Virus record (IMG/VR): IMGVR_UViG_3300037492_000285
Span: 35,120 to 99,119 of that record
Length of the DNA stretch: 64,000 nucleotides
Strand: one strand, 5' to 3'
Source of the DNA: a virus
The notes beneath the pieces are model-generated. The model saw only the letters and a program-made list of their open reading frames with translations. It did no database searches and had not been told where the DNA came from. Shown here in pieces: positions 47,516-55,130 of this stretch. Made by a program: the position numbers and the translations under genes. The stretch's first letter is position 1. Each line of letters opens with the position of its first letter.

Positions 47516-47734
47516 ATGGATATACAACCTTTTGAAAAGTATTTTACATTTATGAATCATACATTTAACTATACGTTAGATGAAACAAAACATCCATATC
47601 AATGTCTCATTAACGGTAATTCAATTGAAACAGATTTGGGTATATTTGTATTTCATTTTGGTATGTCAGTAAATGGAGTATATTATACAAACACTCATGA
47701 CTTCTACAAAGCAATATTCCCAAATTGGACGTAA
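47516..47734 (+). CDS. Small hypothetical protein downstream of fibre
   Basis: 72 residues (MDIQPFEKYFTFMNHTFNYT), rich in aromatic residues, with no membrane segment or known motif. The final part overlaps the start of the GT4 gene in another frame. Position right after a fibre gene suggests a fibre chaperone or accessory protein, which is only inference. Confidence 0.5.
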   Translation: MDIQPFEKYFTFMNHTFNYTLDETKHPYQCLINGNSIETDLGIFVFHFGMSVNGVYYTNTHDFYKAIFPNWT

Positions 47735-48824
47735 AATCAATGTTCTTTTTATAATTCCTGATAGTACTCATTCTCCCTTTGGGGGAATGGGAACACAGGC
47801 AAAGGGACTTATTGATTTTTGTAAAAATGTAAACTTTATAGAACATAACCCATGTTCTTATTTACCTTTTTACATAAATGAAAATGTAGAGCAAAGTACA
47901 ATTTTTGCTCAGTTATATGGACAAGCTTTTAATTTACCAGATAAAAAGCTTTTAGAAAATATAGATATAATTCATTCTTTCGATGCTTCAACATCTGTAC
48001 AAGGTAGAGCGTTAGCCACTCATTTAGGAGTGCCTCATGTTATGACTCTTCAGTTAAGTATGCATTGGTTATTAACAAATATCTATAAATCGCATGGTTC
48101 TTTATTTTCTACTATTGAATTAACATCTATCAATATGGCTGATGTTGTTATTCATGTATCTAAAGAATATCTTAACAAGTTTGGTATATTAAATCCTAAT
48201 AGTTTTTATATGCCAAATGGAATAGATTTAGATAATTGGCATTCAATAAAGCATAAAGATGTAAATCTACCTGGTAGAAAAGATGCTAAGAAGCTTTGTT
48301 ACATAGGTAGATATGCTGAAATGAAAAATATTGAAGGTATAGTAGGTTCAAATATTCCAGAAGATGTAGATGTTTATTTTATAGGTGGAGATAGAGGTGG
48401 TCGTGAGAATTGGTATAAAATGATGCGTGACTATGTTGACAAAAATGAAAATGCGTATTACTTAGGAGAGAAACATGATGATGAAAAAATTAATACGTTA
48501 AGAGCTATGGACGCTATAATAGTCCCTTCTCATCATGAACCTTTTGGAATAGTATGTTTAGAAGCATTGGCTTCAAATTGCATTCTTTTAAGTTCTTTTG
48601 AATCAGGTATGGGAGAATATCTTACAGAAGATATAGCAATAAATTGTGGAACTTCTTCTGAATCTATATCTACTGCAATTAAAAAATGGTTACATTTATC
48701 AAATAATGAAATAACAAAAAGAAATAAACTTGGAATAGAACTTTGTAAAAAATATTCTTGGGAAAATTCTGCGAATATTTTAGAAAATATTTACAGACAT
48801 GTATTAAATTTAAAATCAAAATAA
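47697..48824 (+). CDS. Glycosyltransferase family 4-like protein
   Basis: 375 residues from ATG 47697, which overlaps the previous gene by 38 bases; an ATG at 47673 is possible. The first strand (INVLFIIPDSTHSPFGGMG) with its Gly loop, VIHVSKEYLNKFG, PNGIDLDNW, LCYIGRYAEMKN and HHEPFGIVCLEALAS (the E-x7-E motif) are classic GT4 (GT-B fold) signatures. It transfers a sugar from a nucleotide donor in the cytoplasm; the acceptor is unknown. It is the third glycosyltransferase in the fibre region. Confidence 0.85.
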   Translation: MTSTKQYSQIGRKINVLFIIPDSTHSPFGGMGTQAKGLIDFCKNVNFIEHNPCSYLPFYINENVEQSTIFAQLYGQAFNLPDKKLLENIDIIHSFDASTSVQGRALATHLGVPHVMTLQLSMHWLLTNIYKSHGSLFSTIELTSINMADVVIHVSKEYLNKFGILNPNSFYMPNGIDLDNWHSIKHKDVNLPGRKDAKKLCYIGRYAEMKNIEGIVGSNIPEDVDVYFIGGDRGGRENWYKMMRDYVDKNENAYYLGEKHDDEKINTLRAMDAIIVPSHHEPFGIVCLEALASNCILLSSFESGMGEYLTEDIAINCGTSSESISTAIKKWLHLSNNEITKRNKLGIELCKKYSWENSANILENIYRHVLNLKSK

Positions 48825-48881
48825 ATGGCACTTAAATCATTATTCCCAGATGGACATTTCCCTACTCCTCACACTATATGA
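48825..48881 (+). pseudogene. Truncated duplicate of the Dps-like gene start
   Basis: 18 codons (MALKSLFPDGHFPTPHTI) beginning directly after the GT4 stop. The first ten codons parallel the Dps-like gene 102 bases downstream (MAIRSLFPDD), with the DNA stretch TCATTATTCCCAGATG identical in both. It then diverges and stops. It is probably a leftover of duplication or recombination, or possibly a leader peptide. Confidence 0.5.
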
Positions 48882-48926
48882 TCTTGTAGAGACTCCTTTA
48901 TATGAAAATTAAATAAATAATATATT

Positions 48927-49340
48927 ATGGCAATTAGATCATTATTCCCAGATGACATGATGAAGTCTATGGGAACAGATATGTCTCTTGAAGGTGTAGC
49001 AAGTAAGCTTACATATTTTCACACACAACTTCATTTAATACATTGGCAGACAAGTAGTTATGCAGAACATATGGCTCTCGGTGGATTATATGATTTTGTA
49101 CATGATTTCAAGGATGATGTAATGGAAAAACTAATGGGATATACAGGAAAGAGACCTTCTGCATATAAGATTGATCCTCTTACAAATTGTACAGCCATGT
49201 CTTGTGTAGAATCTCTTTGTAACTTTGCATCTGAACTAAAAATGTATGGGGAAAGAAACTCATTCCACGACATTTGCAATCTTGCAGATTCTCTCTCTGG
49301 CGAAGCTGCAAAAACTAAATACCTATTAACTTTATCGTAA
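48927..49340 (+). CDS. Ferritin/Dps-like protein
   Basis: 137 helical residues. LTYFHTQLHLIHWQTSSYAEHMALGGLYD, split as helix-turn-helix, resembles the Dps ferroxidase region: a conserved His-Trp, then His and acidic residues at spacing like HW...H...D...D. The size is slightly shorter than Dps (about 160). Related DUF5856-type proteins occur in large phages. It could protect DNA or bind the virion; iron binding is not proven by the sequence. The stop and next start overlap (TAATG). Confidence 0.55.
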   Translation: MAIRSLFPDDMMKSMGTDMSLEGVASKLTYFHTQLHLIHWQTSSYAEHMALGGLYDFVHDFKDDVMEKLMGYTGKRPSAYKIDPLTNCTAMSCVESLCNFASELKMYGERNSFHDICNLADSLSGEAAKTKYLLTLS

Positions 49341-49630
49341 TGGAGGTTAACAAAAAACATTTTCCTAAAGTGATGCAAGATAACGATGAAGTGTTTCTTG
49401 CACACTTAGAAGGTGTTATAAGTTCTGTTGATGAATTATGTAGTCTAGAGATTACAAAGAACACTGATAACTATAGATTTAGAATAGCAGCAAGTCATCC
49501 TATGTACAATAACATGCTTATAGAAGAGATTCTTAAGTTCTGTAACATGTTCAAGATAAGACTTGACATGAGTAAGAGTATTAAAACATCAAGTGTGATT
49601 ACATTTAAAATAACATTAAACGAAGCATAA
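49340..49630 (+). CDS. Small conserved hypothetical protein
   Basis: 96 residues (MEVNKKHFPKVMQDNDEVF) with mixed alpha/beta pattern and the segment RFRIAASHPMYNNMLIEEILKF. It is translationally coupled to the Dps-like gene by a one-base overlap and followed one base later by the collagen-like fibre gene. No motif identifies a function. Confidence 0.6.
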   Translation: MEVNKKHFPKVMQDNDEVFLAHLEGVISSVDELCSLEITKNTDNYRFRIAASHPMYNNMLIEEILKFCNMFKIRLDMSKSIKTSSVITFKITLNEA

Positions 49631-49631
49631 G

Positions 49632-50774
49632 ATGCCTACATTTATAAAAGCAGGATTTTGGGAACAACTGTGTGTTCCTTGTAAAGGATACAAAGGCTGG
49701 CTTAATCTTGATGAACTCATTAAGAAACTAGCTAGTACAGTGGTTGGACCTCAAGGTCCTCAAGGAATTCAAGGGGAACAAGGCGAACAGGGTATTCAAG
49801 GAGTACCAGGACCACAAGGTCCACAAGGAGACCCAGGAATATCTCAATTAGTCGGAAATACTTTATTTGTTGATGCTGTTTATGGTAATGATACTTTAGC
49901 TTTACTAGACCCTAATGCTCAACCATTTTTAACTATATCTGCTTCTTTAGCAATTGCTACCTCTGGTACAAATGTTATTATTAATGCAGGTACATATAAT
50001 GAAGCTCTAACTATTCCATCAGGAGTGTGTGTAACAGGAGCAAGTACACAAGCAGTTACTATTCAAAAATTAGGAGTGACTACAAATACAACACTTATTA
50101 CTTTGAATGCAAATTCAAGATTAGAAAATGTAACTTGTACATTAACTTCAGCAGGTAATTATAATCTTACGGGTGTTGAGTATGCAACTGGAGCTTCTAT
50201 TACTGCTAAAATTCGTACATCAGTAATAAATGTTACTTCAACTACAGTAAATGGTCCTACTATTTTAGGAGCTTTATCTGCTGGTATCTCTGCTACTGGA
50301 TATTCAGCTACAGATGCTATTGCTCGTACTACAATAAATGTAACATCTAGTAGTACAGGAATAACAAGAGGTGTTTATGTAACTGGTGCAAATAGATTTA
50401 CAATAAGAGAAACTAATATTTATGCAAGAGGTACGGGAACTAATATAGTAGGTTTTGAAACTAATAATGCTTCTTCTGTTTCAGCAATAAGAACTTCAAC
50501 TGTAAGTGGTGCATTATATGATGTAAATAGAGCTTTAGGAACTATGCTTGTGGGAGCTACTGACCTTGTTAATAACACTGCAAATGGTAATTCATTTACT
50601 GCCACTCAAGCACCTGCTTCTTTCTCTTTTGGAACTATAAATGGACTTGGTACAAATAGAAGATATTATATGTTGACAGGAACTATACCTGTTGGGCAAT
50701 TAACAAATGAAGCAAAAAGTAATCCTTATGACCCATTATTGGCTTTACCTGTACCAGTTCTCAAGTGTCTTTAA
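49632..50774 (+). CDS. Collagen-like tail fibre
   Basis: 380 residues. Residues 1-37 (PTFIKAGFWEQLCVPCKGYK then GWLNLDELIKK) form the anchor module shared in pattern with the fibre at 38820. About 38-68 are Gly-X-Y collagen repeats (GPQGPQGIQGEQGEQGIQG), which trimerise. The rest resembles a right-handed beta-helix (LFVDAVYGNDT, then TNVIINAGTYNEALTIPSGV, AIRTS and related rungs), as in fibres and tailspikes. No catalytic residues can be assigned. The frame ends abruptly (PVPVLKCL), and the next frame appears to carry the missing C-terminus. Confidence 0.8.
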   Translation: MPTFIKAGFWEQLCVPCKGYKGWLNLDELIKKLASTVVGPQGPQGIQGEQGEQGIQGVPGPQGPQGDPGISQLVGNTLFVDAVYGNDTLALLDPNAQPFLTISASLAIATSGTNVIINAGTYNEALTIPSGVCVTGASTQAVTIQKLGVTTNTTLITLNANSRLENVTCTLTSAGNYNLTGVEYATGASITAKIRTSVINVTSTTVNGPTILGALSAGISATGYSATDAIARTTINVTSSSTGITRGVYVTGANRFTIRETNIYARGTGTNIVGFETNNASSVSAIRTSTVSGALYDVNRALGTMLVGATDLVNNTANGNSFTATQAPASFSFGTINGLGTNRRYYMLTGTIPVGQLTNEAKSNPYDPLLALPVPVLKCL

Positions 50775-51022
50775 TTATAGCGGTAACTACGGCTTATCAA
50801 CCAGCTTTACCAGTAGGAACTTCAATAACTTTAAACATATATAAAAATTTATCTTTAACCCCAGAAATAAGTTTAACAATGTTACCTGCTGATGGCGGTT
50901 TAAAAAGATTAGATACTCAATCTTTTTCACTTGGCACTTTAGATGTAATTAGAGTAACTGTAGAAACAACTGGTAATGTTGGAGCTGGAGGAGCATTTCA
51001 AGCTGTAATAGGATACTATTAA
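50765..51022 (+). CDS. Fibre C-terminal fragment in shifted frame
   Basis: 85 residues from a GTG overlapping the fibre stop by 10 bases. Its frame is open upstream to 50732, where it reads TSSQ before VSLIIAVTTAYQPALPVGTS, a natural beta-strand continuation of the fibre. The piece ends like a fibre tip (TVETTGNVGAGGAFQAVIGYY). It is either the separated C-terminus after a frameshift, reached by programmed slippage, or a small separate tip protein. Confidence 0.55.
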   Translation: MSLIIAVTTAYQPALPVGTSITLNIYKNLSLTPEISLTMLPADGGLKRLDTQSFSLGTLDVIRVTVETTGNVGAGGAFQAVIGYY

Positions 51023-51093
51023 AATTACAATAAATTAATATGTCATATTATTCAGAAATTTTTACATTAAACAAAATCTATTAGACTGTATTT

Positions 51094-51117
51094 GTATATA
51101 TAAAAAACATTATATAC
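51094..51117 (+). terminator. Weak AT-only hairpin
   Basis: GTATATA (51094-51100) and TATATAC (51111-51117) can pair around a 10-base loop, followed by TTTTA. It lies in the 127-base gap after the fibre fragment. Pairing is almost entirely A-T, so termination strength is doubtful. Confidence 0.3.
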
Positions 51118-51149
51118 TTTTACTGATCATTTTAAAAAACCAACACATT

Positions 51150-51383
51150 ATGGCAACTTACGATTCAAACAAAAAGTATTCATGGACTCCTGAGGACACA
51201 TTTACATTATCAGGAAGAGATTTTGGATTTTTACTTAACACAATTAGAGCAATTCTTAGCACAGAAACTGCTGCACAAATTCTGCTTGCAGAAAAAGCTA
51301 ATGTAATTATTGAAGGAATAATGGCAAAAGCTGTAGAAGAAGGTGTGATAAATGAAATGCCAGAAGAAGAAGCAGAAGAATAA
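51150..51383 (+). CDS. Small acidic hypothetical protein
   Basis: 77 residues (MATYDSNKKYSWTPEDTFTL). A helical middle (FGFLLNTIRAILSTETAAQI then LLAEKANVIIEGIMAKAVEE) and a Glu-rich tail are visible, with no membrane or metal motif. It is the first gene after a 127-base gap. I have seen similar short proteins among crAss-like late genes; the function is unknown. Confidence 0.6.
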   Translation: MATYDSNKKYSWTPEDTFTLSGRDFGFLLNTIRAILSTETAAQILLAEKANVIIEGIMAKAVEEGVINEMPEEEAEE

Positions 51384-51402
51384 CAATTTAAAATATTAAA
51401 TC

Positions 51403-51576
51403 ATGGCAACAGTTAAAAAAATGCAAGCTGGTGGTGTAACTTCCAAATCTCTTAAGGTTGGAATGGTAGACCCTAATGGTGCTTGGACAAAGGTTCAAGA
51501 AAGAAATCTCCCTCCTGCAAAAGCAAAAAATGGAGCATGTTTAAAATGTGGTGGTAAAATCTCTAAAAAGAAATAG
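51403..51576 (+). CDS. Small basic protein with one CxxC
   Basis: 57 residues (MATVKKMQAGGVTSKSLKVG), rich in Lys and Gly. The C-terminus reads ACLKCGGKISKKK, a single CxxC half of a zinc site. It ends in TAG two bases before the next start. Probably a virion-associated or nucleic-acid-binding accessory protein; this is inferred from composition only. Confidence 0.6.
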   Translation: MATVKKMQAGGVTSKSLKVGMVDPNGAWTKVQERNLPPAKAKNGACLKCGGKISKKK

Positions 51577-51578
51577 TC

Positions 51579-51785
51579 ATGAACATTACTCCTGTTTCCA
51601 ATGGCCCATTGGTTAAATCTAATGGAACCACATTAAAAAGTGGTGGGAAAGTTAAAAAGAATTGGATTCAGGGTGCAGTTAATCCTGCTCATAAGGGATT
51701 TTGTACTCCTGAAAGTAAGAAAACTTGTACACCAAAAAGAAAAGCATTAGCCCAAACATTTAAAAAAATGGCTAAAAATAAATAA
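51579..51785 (+). CDS. Small basic conserved phage protein
   Basis: 68 residues. The phrase KNWIQGAVNPAHKGFCTPES, followed by KKTCTPKRKALAQTFKKMAK, is a conserved pattern I recall in Bacteroidota phages. It is strongly basic with two cysteines and no membrane segment. It is grouped with other tiny basic genes at 51403 and 51963. The function is unknown; binding to DNA or to virion surfaces is plausible. Confidence 0.65.
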   Translation: MNITPVSNGPLVKSNGTTLKSGGKVKKNWIQGAVNPAHKGFCTPESKKTCTPKRKALAQTFKKMAKNK

Positions 51786-51807
51786 TAACTAATTTAAAAC
51801 AAGACTA

Positions 51808-51963
51808 ATGAAAAAAATAATTTTTATGGTTGCTGTGATTGCAACATTGTTTGTATCATGTACAACTAAGACTCCTGAAGTTTCTACCACACCAAATGAT
51901 TCAACTTGTGTTGATTCTCTGAAATGTGATACGATTGTAATTGATTCAATAATTTTGAAATAA
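51808..51963 (+). CDS. Small lipoprotein
   Basis: 51 residues: MKK start, hydrophobic segment (IIFMVAVIATLFV) and lipobox LFVSC, with Cys at residue 18, as in Bacteroidota lipoproteins. The mature 34 residues are Thr/Asp-rich. It would be exported and lipid-anchored. In a phage, such proteins act as outer-membrane spanin subunits or block superinfection; which applies here is unknown. The stop overlaps the next start by one base. Confidence 0.65.
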   Translation: MKKIIFMVAVIATLFVSCTTKTPEVSTTPNDSTCVDSLKCDTIVIDSIILK

Positions 51964-52103
51964 TGAAATCAGGCACTCCTAAAAAAGCACCAAAGGTGGC
52001 TCCTCCTCCAAAAGATAAGCCTAATTTTATGAAGGAGATGGACAAAGTTAAAAAAGGAAAGAGCCCTATGGCTCCAATGACAGGTAAAAAGTTATCTAAA
52101 TGA
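51963..52103 (+). CDS. Tiny basic Pro/Lys-rich protein
   Basis: 46 residues (MKSGTPKKAPKVAPPPKDKP). Lys and Pro dominate, so it is probably disordered. It overlaps both neighbours (one base upstream, ATGA downstream), which supports real translation. Function not recognised. Confidence 0.55.
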   Translation: MKSGTPKKAPKVAPPPKDKPNFMKEMDKVKKGKSPMAPMTGKKLSK

Positions 52104-52717
52104 GTTTATCATCTATTGGTAAAAAGCATAAAACAGATAAAGCAACGCATGGGTATTTAGACCATTATGACGTTGCTTTATCTGCTTTAAAAGACCTTCC
52201 TATTCAAATGTTAGAAATAGGAATACAAGATGGATTTTCTTTAAAAATGTGGGAAGAATATTTTCCTCAAGGAATGATCTATGGTGTTGATATCCATAAT
52301 AAGGAAAAGTTTGATACAACAAGAATCAAAACTTTTACTATTAATCAGGAGAATAAACATCATTTATCCACTCTTCCTAAAAATCTCGATTTTATTATTG
52401 ATGATGGTGGACATACAATGTTACAACAACAAGTAACGATTAATACATTATTCAATCATTTGAAACCTGGAGGACTTTATATATTAGAAGATCTCTGTAC
52501 ATCAAACCCTAATCAATATCCTGGTTATGGTAGTACTCCACAGAATAATACTTTGCAACTTATAAAAGATTTGCAGAGTAAGACACTTTCTCCTAATAGT
52601 AAATATTTCATTACTAATATAGAGTTCAATCAGTTATTGAATGAAATAAAATCAATAGAAATTATAACAACACATAGTTGTATAACATCCTTAATTTGGA
52701 AAGAAGCCTCTTTATAG
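52100..52717 (+). CDS. SAM-dependent methyltransferase (sugar O-methyltransferase-like)
   Basis: 205 residues. KKHKTDKATHGYLDHYDVAL, then LEIGIQDGFSLKMWEEYFP (motif I at 38-45), GVDIHNK, LDFIIDDGGHTMLQQQ and LKPGGLYILEDL follow the class I methyltransferase order. The IDDGGH pattern with the N-terminal DK.. segment resembles the family of O-methyltransferases that act on sugars of macrolides and cell-surface glycans. It ends within the hairpin at the strand switch. Likely role: methylating a phage or host glycan. Confident for methyltransferase, moderate for substrate. Confidence 0.8.
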   Translation: MSLSSIGKKHKTDKATHGYLDHYDVALSALKDLPIQMLEIGIQDGFSLKMWEEYFPQGMIYGVDIHNKEKFDTTRIKTFTINQENKHHLSTLPKNLDFIIDDGGHTMLQQQVTINTLFNHLKPGGLYILEDLCTSNPNQYPGYGSTPQNNTLQLIKDLQSKTLSPNSKYFITNIEFNQLLNEIKSIEIITTHSCITSLIWKEASL

Positions 52718-52722
52718 AGGCT
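52705..52722 (+). terminator. Bidirectional terminator between convergent blocks
   Basis: Stem AGCCTCT (52705-52711) and AGAGGCT (52716-52722) with loop TTAT, followed by a T run on the plus strand. The minus strand forms the same hairpin followed by TTCTTTCC. Both convergent methyltransferase genes end inside it. It is the clearest terminator in the window. Confidence 0.85.
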
Positions 52723-53251
52723 TTTTTATTCCCCAAAAATATAAATCACAAGCATTTTTATTTGTTTGGAATTCATATGATTCAAACACATCAACGTTCA
52801 TGACAGTTCTCACATCTTGTTCTGTTAAATTTTTATAATAATCAGACCAATCATTAGAGAGTAGTGGTGCTGCCCAAGCATTTGCTCTTCGTGTGCCATG
52901 CTCTTGCCTTCCTGTAGTAGCACAAGTAAATACAAATATTCCTCCAGGTTTAAGCATTCTTATAATATTCGCAAATGTTTGCGGATAGTACATGTCGTGT
53001 TCAAAACATTCAGTAGAAACAATAGCATCAAATGAATCATTTGGTGAATTATATTCATGTCCTTTTGATACAATATCAACATTGGGTCCTTCTCCTACAT
53101 CTAGTCCTAAACATTTTCCTCCTGTAAACATCCATCTATTATTTCCATTAATATCAAGAGAACCTACATCAAGACTGTTTTTATTTATGAATAATTCTGG
53201 AAATTTTTTAACTACTTGTTCACAAAATTGTTTTTGTGCTCCGTGTGCCAT
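52712..53251 (-). CDS. SAM-dependent methyltransferase (type 11-like)
   Basis: 179 residues. LDVGSLDINGNNRW (motif I from residue 27), LGLDVGEGPNVDIV, DAIVSTECFEHDMYYPQTFA and MLKPGGIFVFTCATTGRQEHG are the ordered motifs of class I methyltransferases. The substrate is not predictable. It converges on the plus-strand methyltransferase with a six-base overlap in the terminator hairpin. Upstream, six bases away, lies a glycosyltransferase-like gene, suggesting glycan modification. Confidence 0.8.
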   Translation of the reverse strand: MAHGAQKQFCEQVVKKFPELFINKNSLDVGSLDINGNNRWMFTGGKCLGLDVGEGPNVDIVSKGHEYNSPNDSFDAIVSTECFEHDMYYPQTFANIIRMLKPGGIFVFTCATTGRQEHGTRRANAWAAPLLSNDWSDYYKNLTEQDVRTVMNVDVFESYEFQTNKNACDLYFWGIKKPL

Positions 53252-53257
53252 ATTATT

Positions 53258-53887
53258 TTATTTTGGTTGAATTTTATTCCAAAGAAAAGCGTGACTTCCC
53301 CAATATGAATTATGATCTGTAAATATCTTTCCATAACAATTAAAATGGCTTGTAAAATTACGTCCATGATTAATATGTACTGCTGGATAATTTGAATAAT
53401 ATTTATTTTTAATTGTAGGCTCTACATTTACTCCTCTTATTTTAGCTGGTTCAATTAATTTTTCAAAATGCTGAAGAGCAAAACTAACTTCCATTGTCAT
53501 TTGATGAAGTGGTAATTGACAAGGAAGTTTATTTTGAAATCCATCTTTACACATTCCTATATAATTATCATTGATGATAGCATCTTTAAAATCAGGATAA
53601 TCAAAATAATTTTGTGGATAAAGTACATCATGTTCTAAAAAACTAACATATTTGTAATCTCCTGTTGATTGTCCGTGGTTTATTGCTGCTAATATTTTTT
53701 CAATTATATTATAATGATTTCTAATAGGATTATTTACAATAATTTCTTCAAATTTATTGTTTTCTATAGGTTTATTTGCACAAACAATAATTCGTACATC
53801 TGTAGAAATCAGACTTAACTTCTCCAGAGATAAATTAAGTATCTCTGGAAAAGCATTATCTGTATAGAGTATTGCTAATTTAGACAT
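53258..53887 (-). CDS. Glycosyltransferase-like protein
   Basis: 209 residues. A first strand (KLAILYTDNAFPEILNLSLE), a second strand (VRIIVCANKP) and YKYVSFLEHDVLYP at 78-91 give a GT-A-like layout, with EHD at 85-87 in the place of the DxD motif. The C-terminal part is rich in His, Tyr and Asn (VHINHGRNFTSHFNCYG). Similar short proteins occur near glycan genes in phages. Donor and acceptor are unknown; it could also be a non-catalytic relative. It lies four bases after the next minus-strand gene. Confidence 0.55.
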   Translation of the reverse strand: MSKLAILYTDNAFPEILNLSLEKLSLISTDVRIIVCANKPIENNKFEEIIVNNPIRNHYNIIEKILAAINHGQSTGDYKYVSFLEHDVLYPQNYFDYPDFKDAIINDNYIGMCKDGFQNKLPCQLPLHQMTMEVSFALQHFEKLIEPAKIRGVNVEPTIKNKYYSNYPAVHINHGRNFTSHFNCYGKIFTDHNSYWGSHAFLWNKIQPK

Positions 53888-53891
53888 CGTT

Positions 53892-54188
53892 TTATGTCAA
53901 AACAGTTTCGTAAAATCGTTCAACGTCTTCTACTTCTAAATATATTTCACTTTGAAATACATTTGTTTCACGTTTGTAAGAAGTAATCTTTCCTTGCTTG
54001 TTATGAACAGGAACTTCTTGTGCCCTTTGATGAATATCATCCAATAGAACGAGTAGACGCCCATCATCCATACCAAGGGTACGAATCACCTTCCTCACAT
54101 TAAAACTGTCCCTGAACTCTTTAAATACAGGATTTTCGGGTGTTCCTGACACCAACTCTTTACGAGTGTAGAAAAATTGGTTTTTCAT
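53892..54188 (-). CDS. Conserved crAss-like hypothetical protein
   Basis: 98 residues (MKNQFFYTRKELVSGTPENP). The sequence DDGRLLVLLDDIHQRAQEVP followed by NVFQSEIYLEVEDVERFYE is a conserved pattern I recall from crAss-like phages, usually near recombination genes. It has no catalytic or membrane motif. It is part of the chain starting at recA, overlapping the upstream gene by four bases. Confidence 0.65.
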   Translation of the reverse strand: MKNQFFYTRKELVSGTPENPVFKEFRDSFNVRKVIRTLGMDDGRLLVLLDDIHQRAQEVPVHNKQGKITSYKRETNVFQSEIYLEVEDVERFYETVLT

Positions 54189-54520
54189 TTTGTTTTATTA
54201 TTAAAATTTATAAAAGGTAACATTTTACGAATAATCCCATCAAGTCCTTTATCACTAAGATAATACCATTTGTTTTTTCTTCCAATATTACAGGCTATGT
54301 TATATAGGGGCCACATAATAAAAACTGAAAGAACTAACATCCAGAATGTAGCACCAAGTCTAAACAATAAAGAAAATACAAAAAAACGAATCATCCATCC
54401 ATATAGATGCCACGCAAATGATACTGCAGGATCTGGGACTAGTATATCACGTTGTTGAAATCCTTCTCTTATTGTAATAAGAAGAGCAATTAGCAATAAT
54501 AACATTAAATTTTCTGTCAT
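54185..54520 (-). CDS. Small membrane protein
   Basis: 111 residues with hydrophobic segments at about 4-18 (NLMLLLLIALLITI), 41-55 (GWMIRFFVFSLLFRL) and 57-72 (ATFWMLVLSVFIMWPL), so probably three membrane spans, with a basic C-terminus. It overlaps both neighbours by four bases. The function is unknown. A membrane protein inside a recombination operon is unexpected and may act on the host envelope or defence. Confidence 0.65.
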   Translation of the reverse strand: MTENLMLLLLIALLITIREGFQQRDILVPDPAVSFAWHLYGWMIRFFVFSLLFRLGATFWMLVLSVFIMWPLYNIACNIGRKNKWYYLSDKGLDGIIRKMLPFINFNNKTK

Positions 54521-54918
54521 AGATTATATTTGGTTTTTAAGTAATTACGTTGTTCGTTGACATCTTCAAACTTGTACATGTTGTTCTCAATGTCTGTATG
54601 TTCATCGAGTGTCAAAAGTACAATATTTTCTTCATCAAACATAGCTTCTGGATATTTTTCTTTAGAAAGTATATGATGGAAGTAAATACTTAACGGATCT
54701 TTTCCTAAATATGTACCACTTATTTCTGAATAGTGATTGCGTTTTTTCCATATAGATGAAAAGAACTCATACATTTGTAGCATATCAACTACATTAACCT
54801 TGATTTTATTGATTAATGCAGTTCGTGTGTTACATAAAGGTTTCCCCATTGTATGACTTTTACATAGTCCTTTTGACCAAACAAAATTTGTACAATTTGG
54901 TATCTTACAAGTTTTCAT
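54517..54918 (-). CDS. HNH-type nuclease with N-terminal zinc finger
   Basis: 133 residues. C4, C9 and the CKSH of residues 18-22 (CKIPNCTNF, GLCKSH) look like a small zinc-binding site. IYFHHILSKEKYPEAMFDEE then NIVLLTLDEHTDIENN gives the His-His, Asn and His of an HNH nuclease (as in NinG-like recombination nucleases). Location two genes after recA suggests a recombination or packaging role rather than homing. Confidence 0.65.
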   Translation of the reverse strand: MKTCKIPNCTNFVWSKGLCKSHTMGKPLCNTRTALINKIKVNVVDMLQMYEFFSSIWKKRNHYSEISGTYLGKDPLSIYFHHILSKEKYPEAMFDEENIVLLTLDEHTDIENNMYKFEDVNEQRNYLKTKYNL

Positions 54919-55130
54919 GGTATTTTTTCGAATTTCTTAAATTCTGACTTGACGTTATACATATTTATTAAGAAATTAAGTTTATGCTTCCACCCATTAT
55001 AAAAAGGATTATCCTTTTCTAATGGTTCTGATTGCATTTCTTCTATTTCCCTAAATAATTCTGGAAGACTAAGATATTGCTTCTTGAAAAGATTTAACTC
55101 ATCATCGCTTACTCCTGTAATTAAACTCAT
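54915..55130 (-). CDS. Small hypothetical protein in the recA operon
   Basis: 71 helical, charged residues (MSLITGVSDDELNLFKKQYL) without cysteine or membrane segment. It overlaps recA at its start and the HNH gene at its end by four bases each, which supports translation. No function recognised. Confidence 0.6.
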   Translation of the reverse strand: MSLITGVSDDELNLFKKQYLSLPELFREIEEMQSEPLEKDNPFYNGWKHKLNFLINMYNVKSEFKKFEKIP

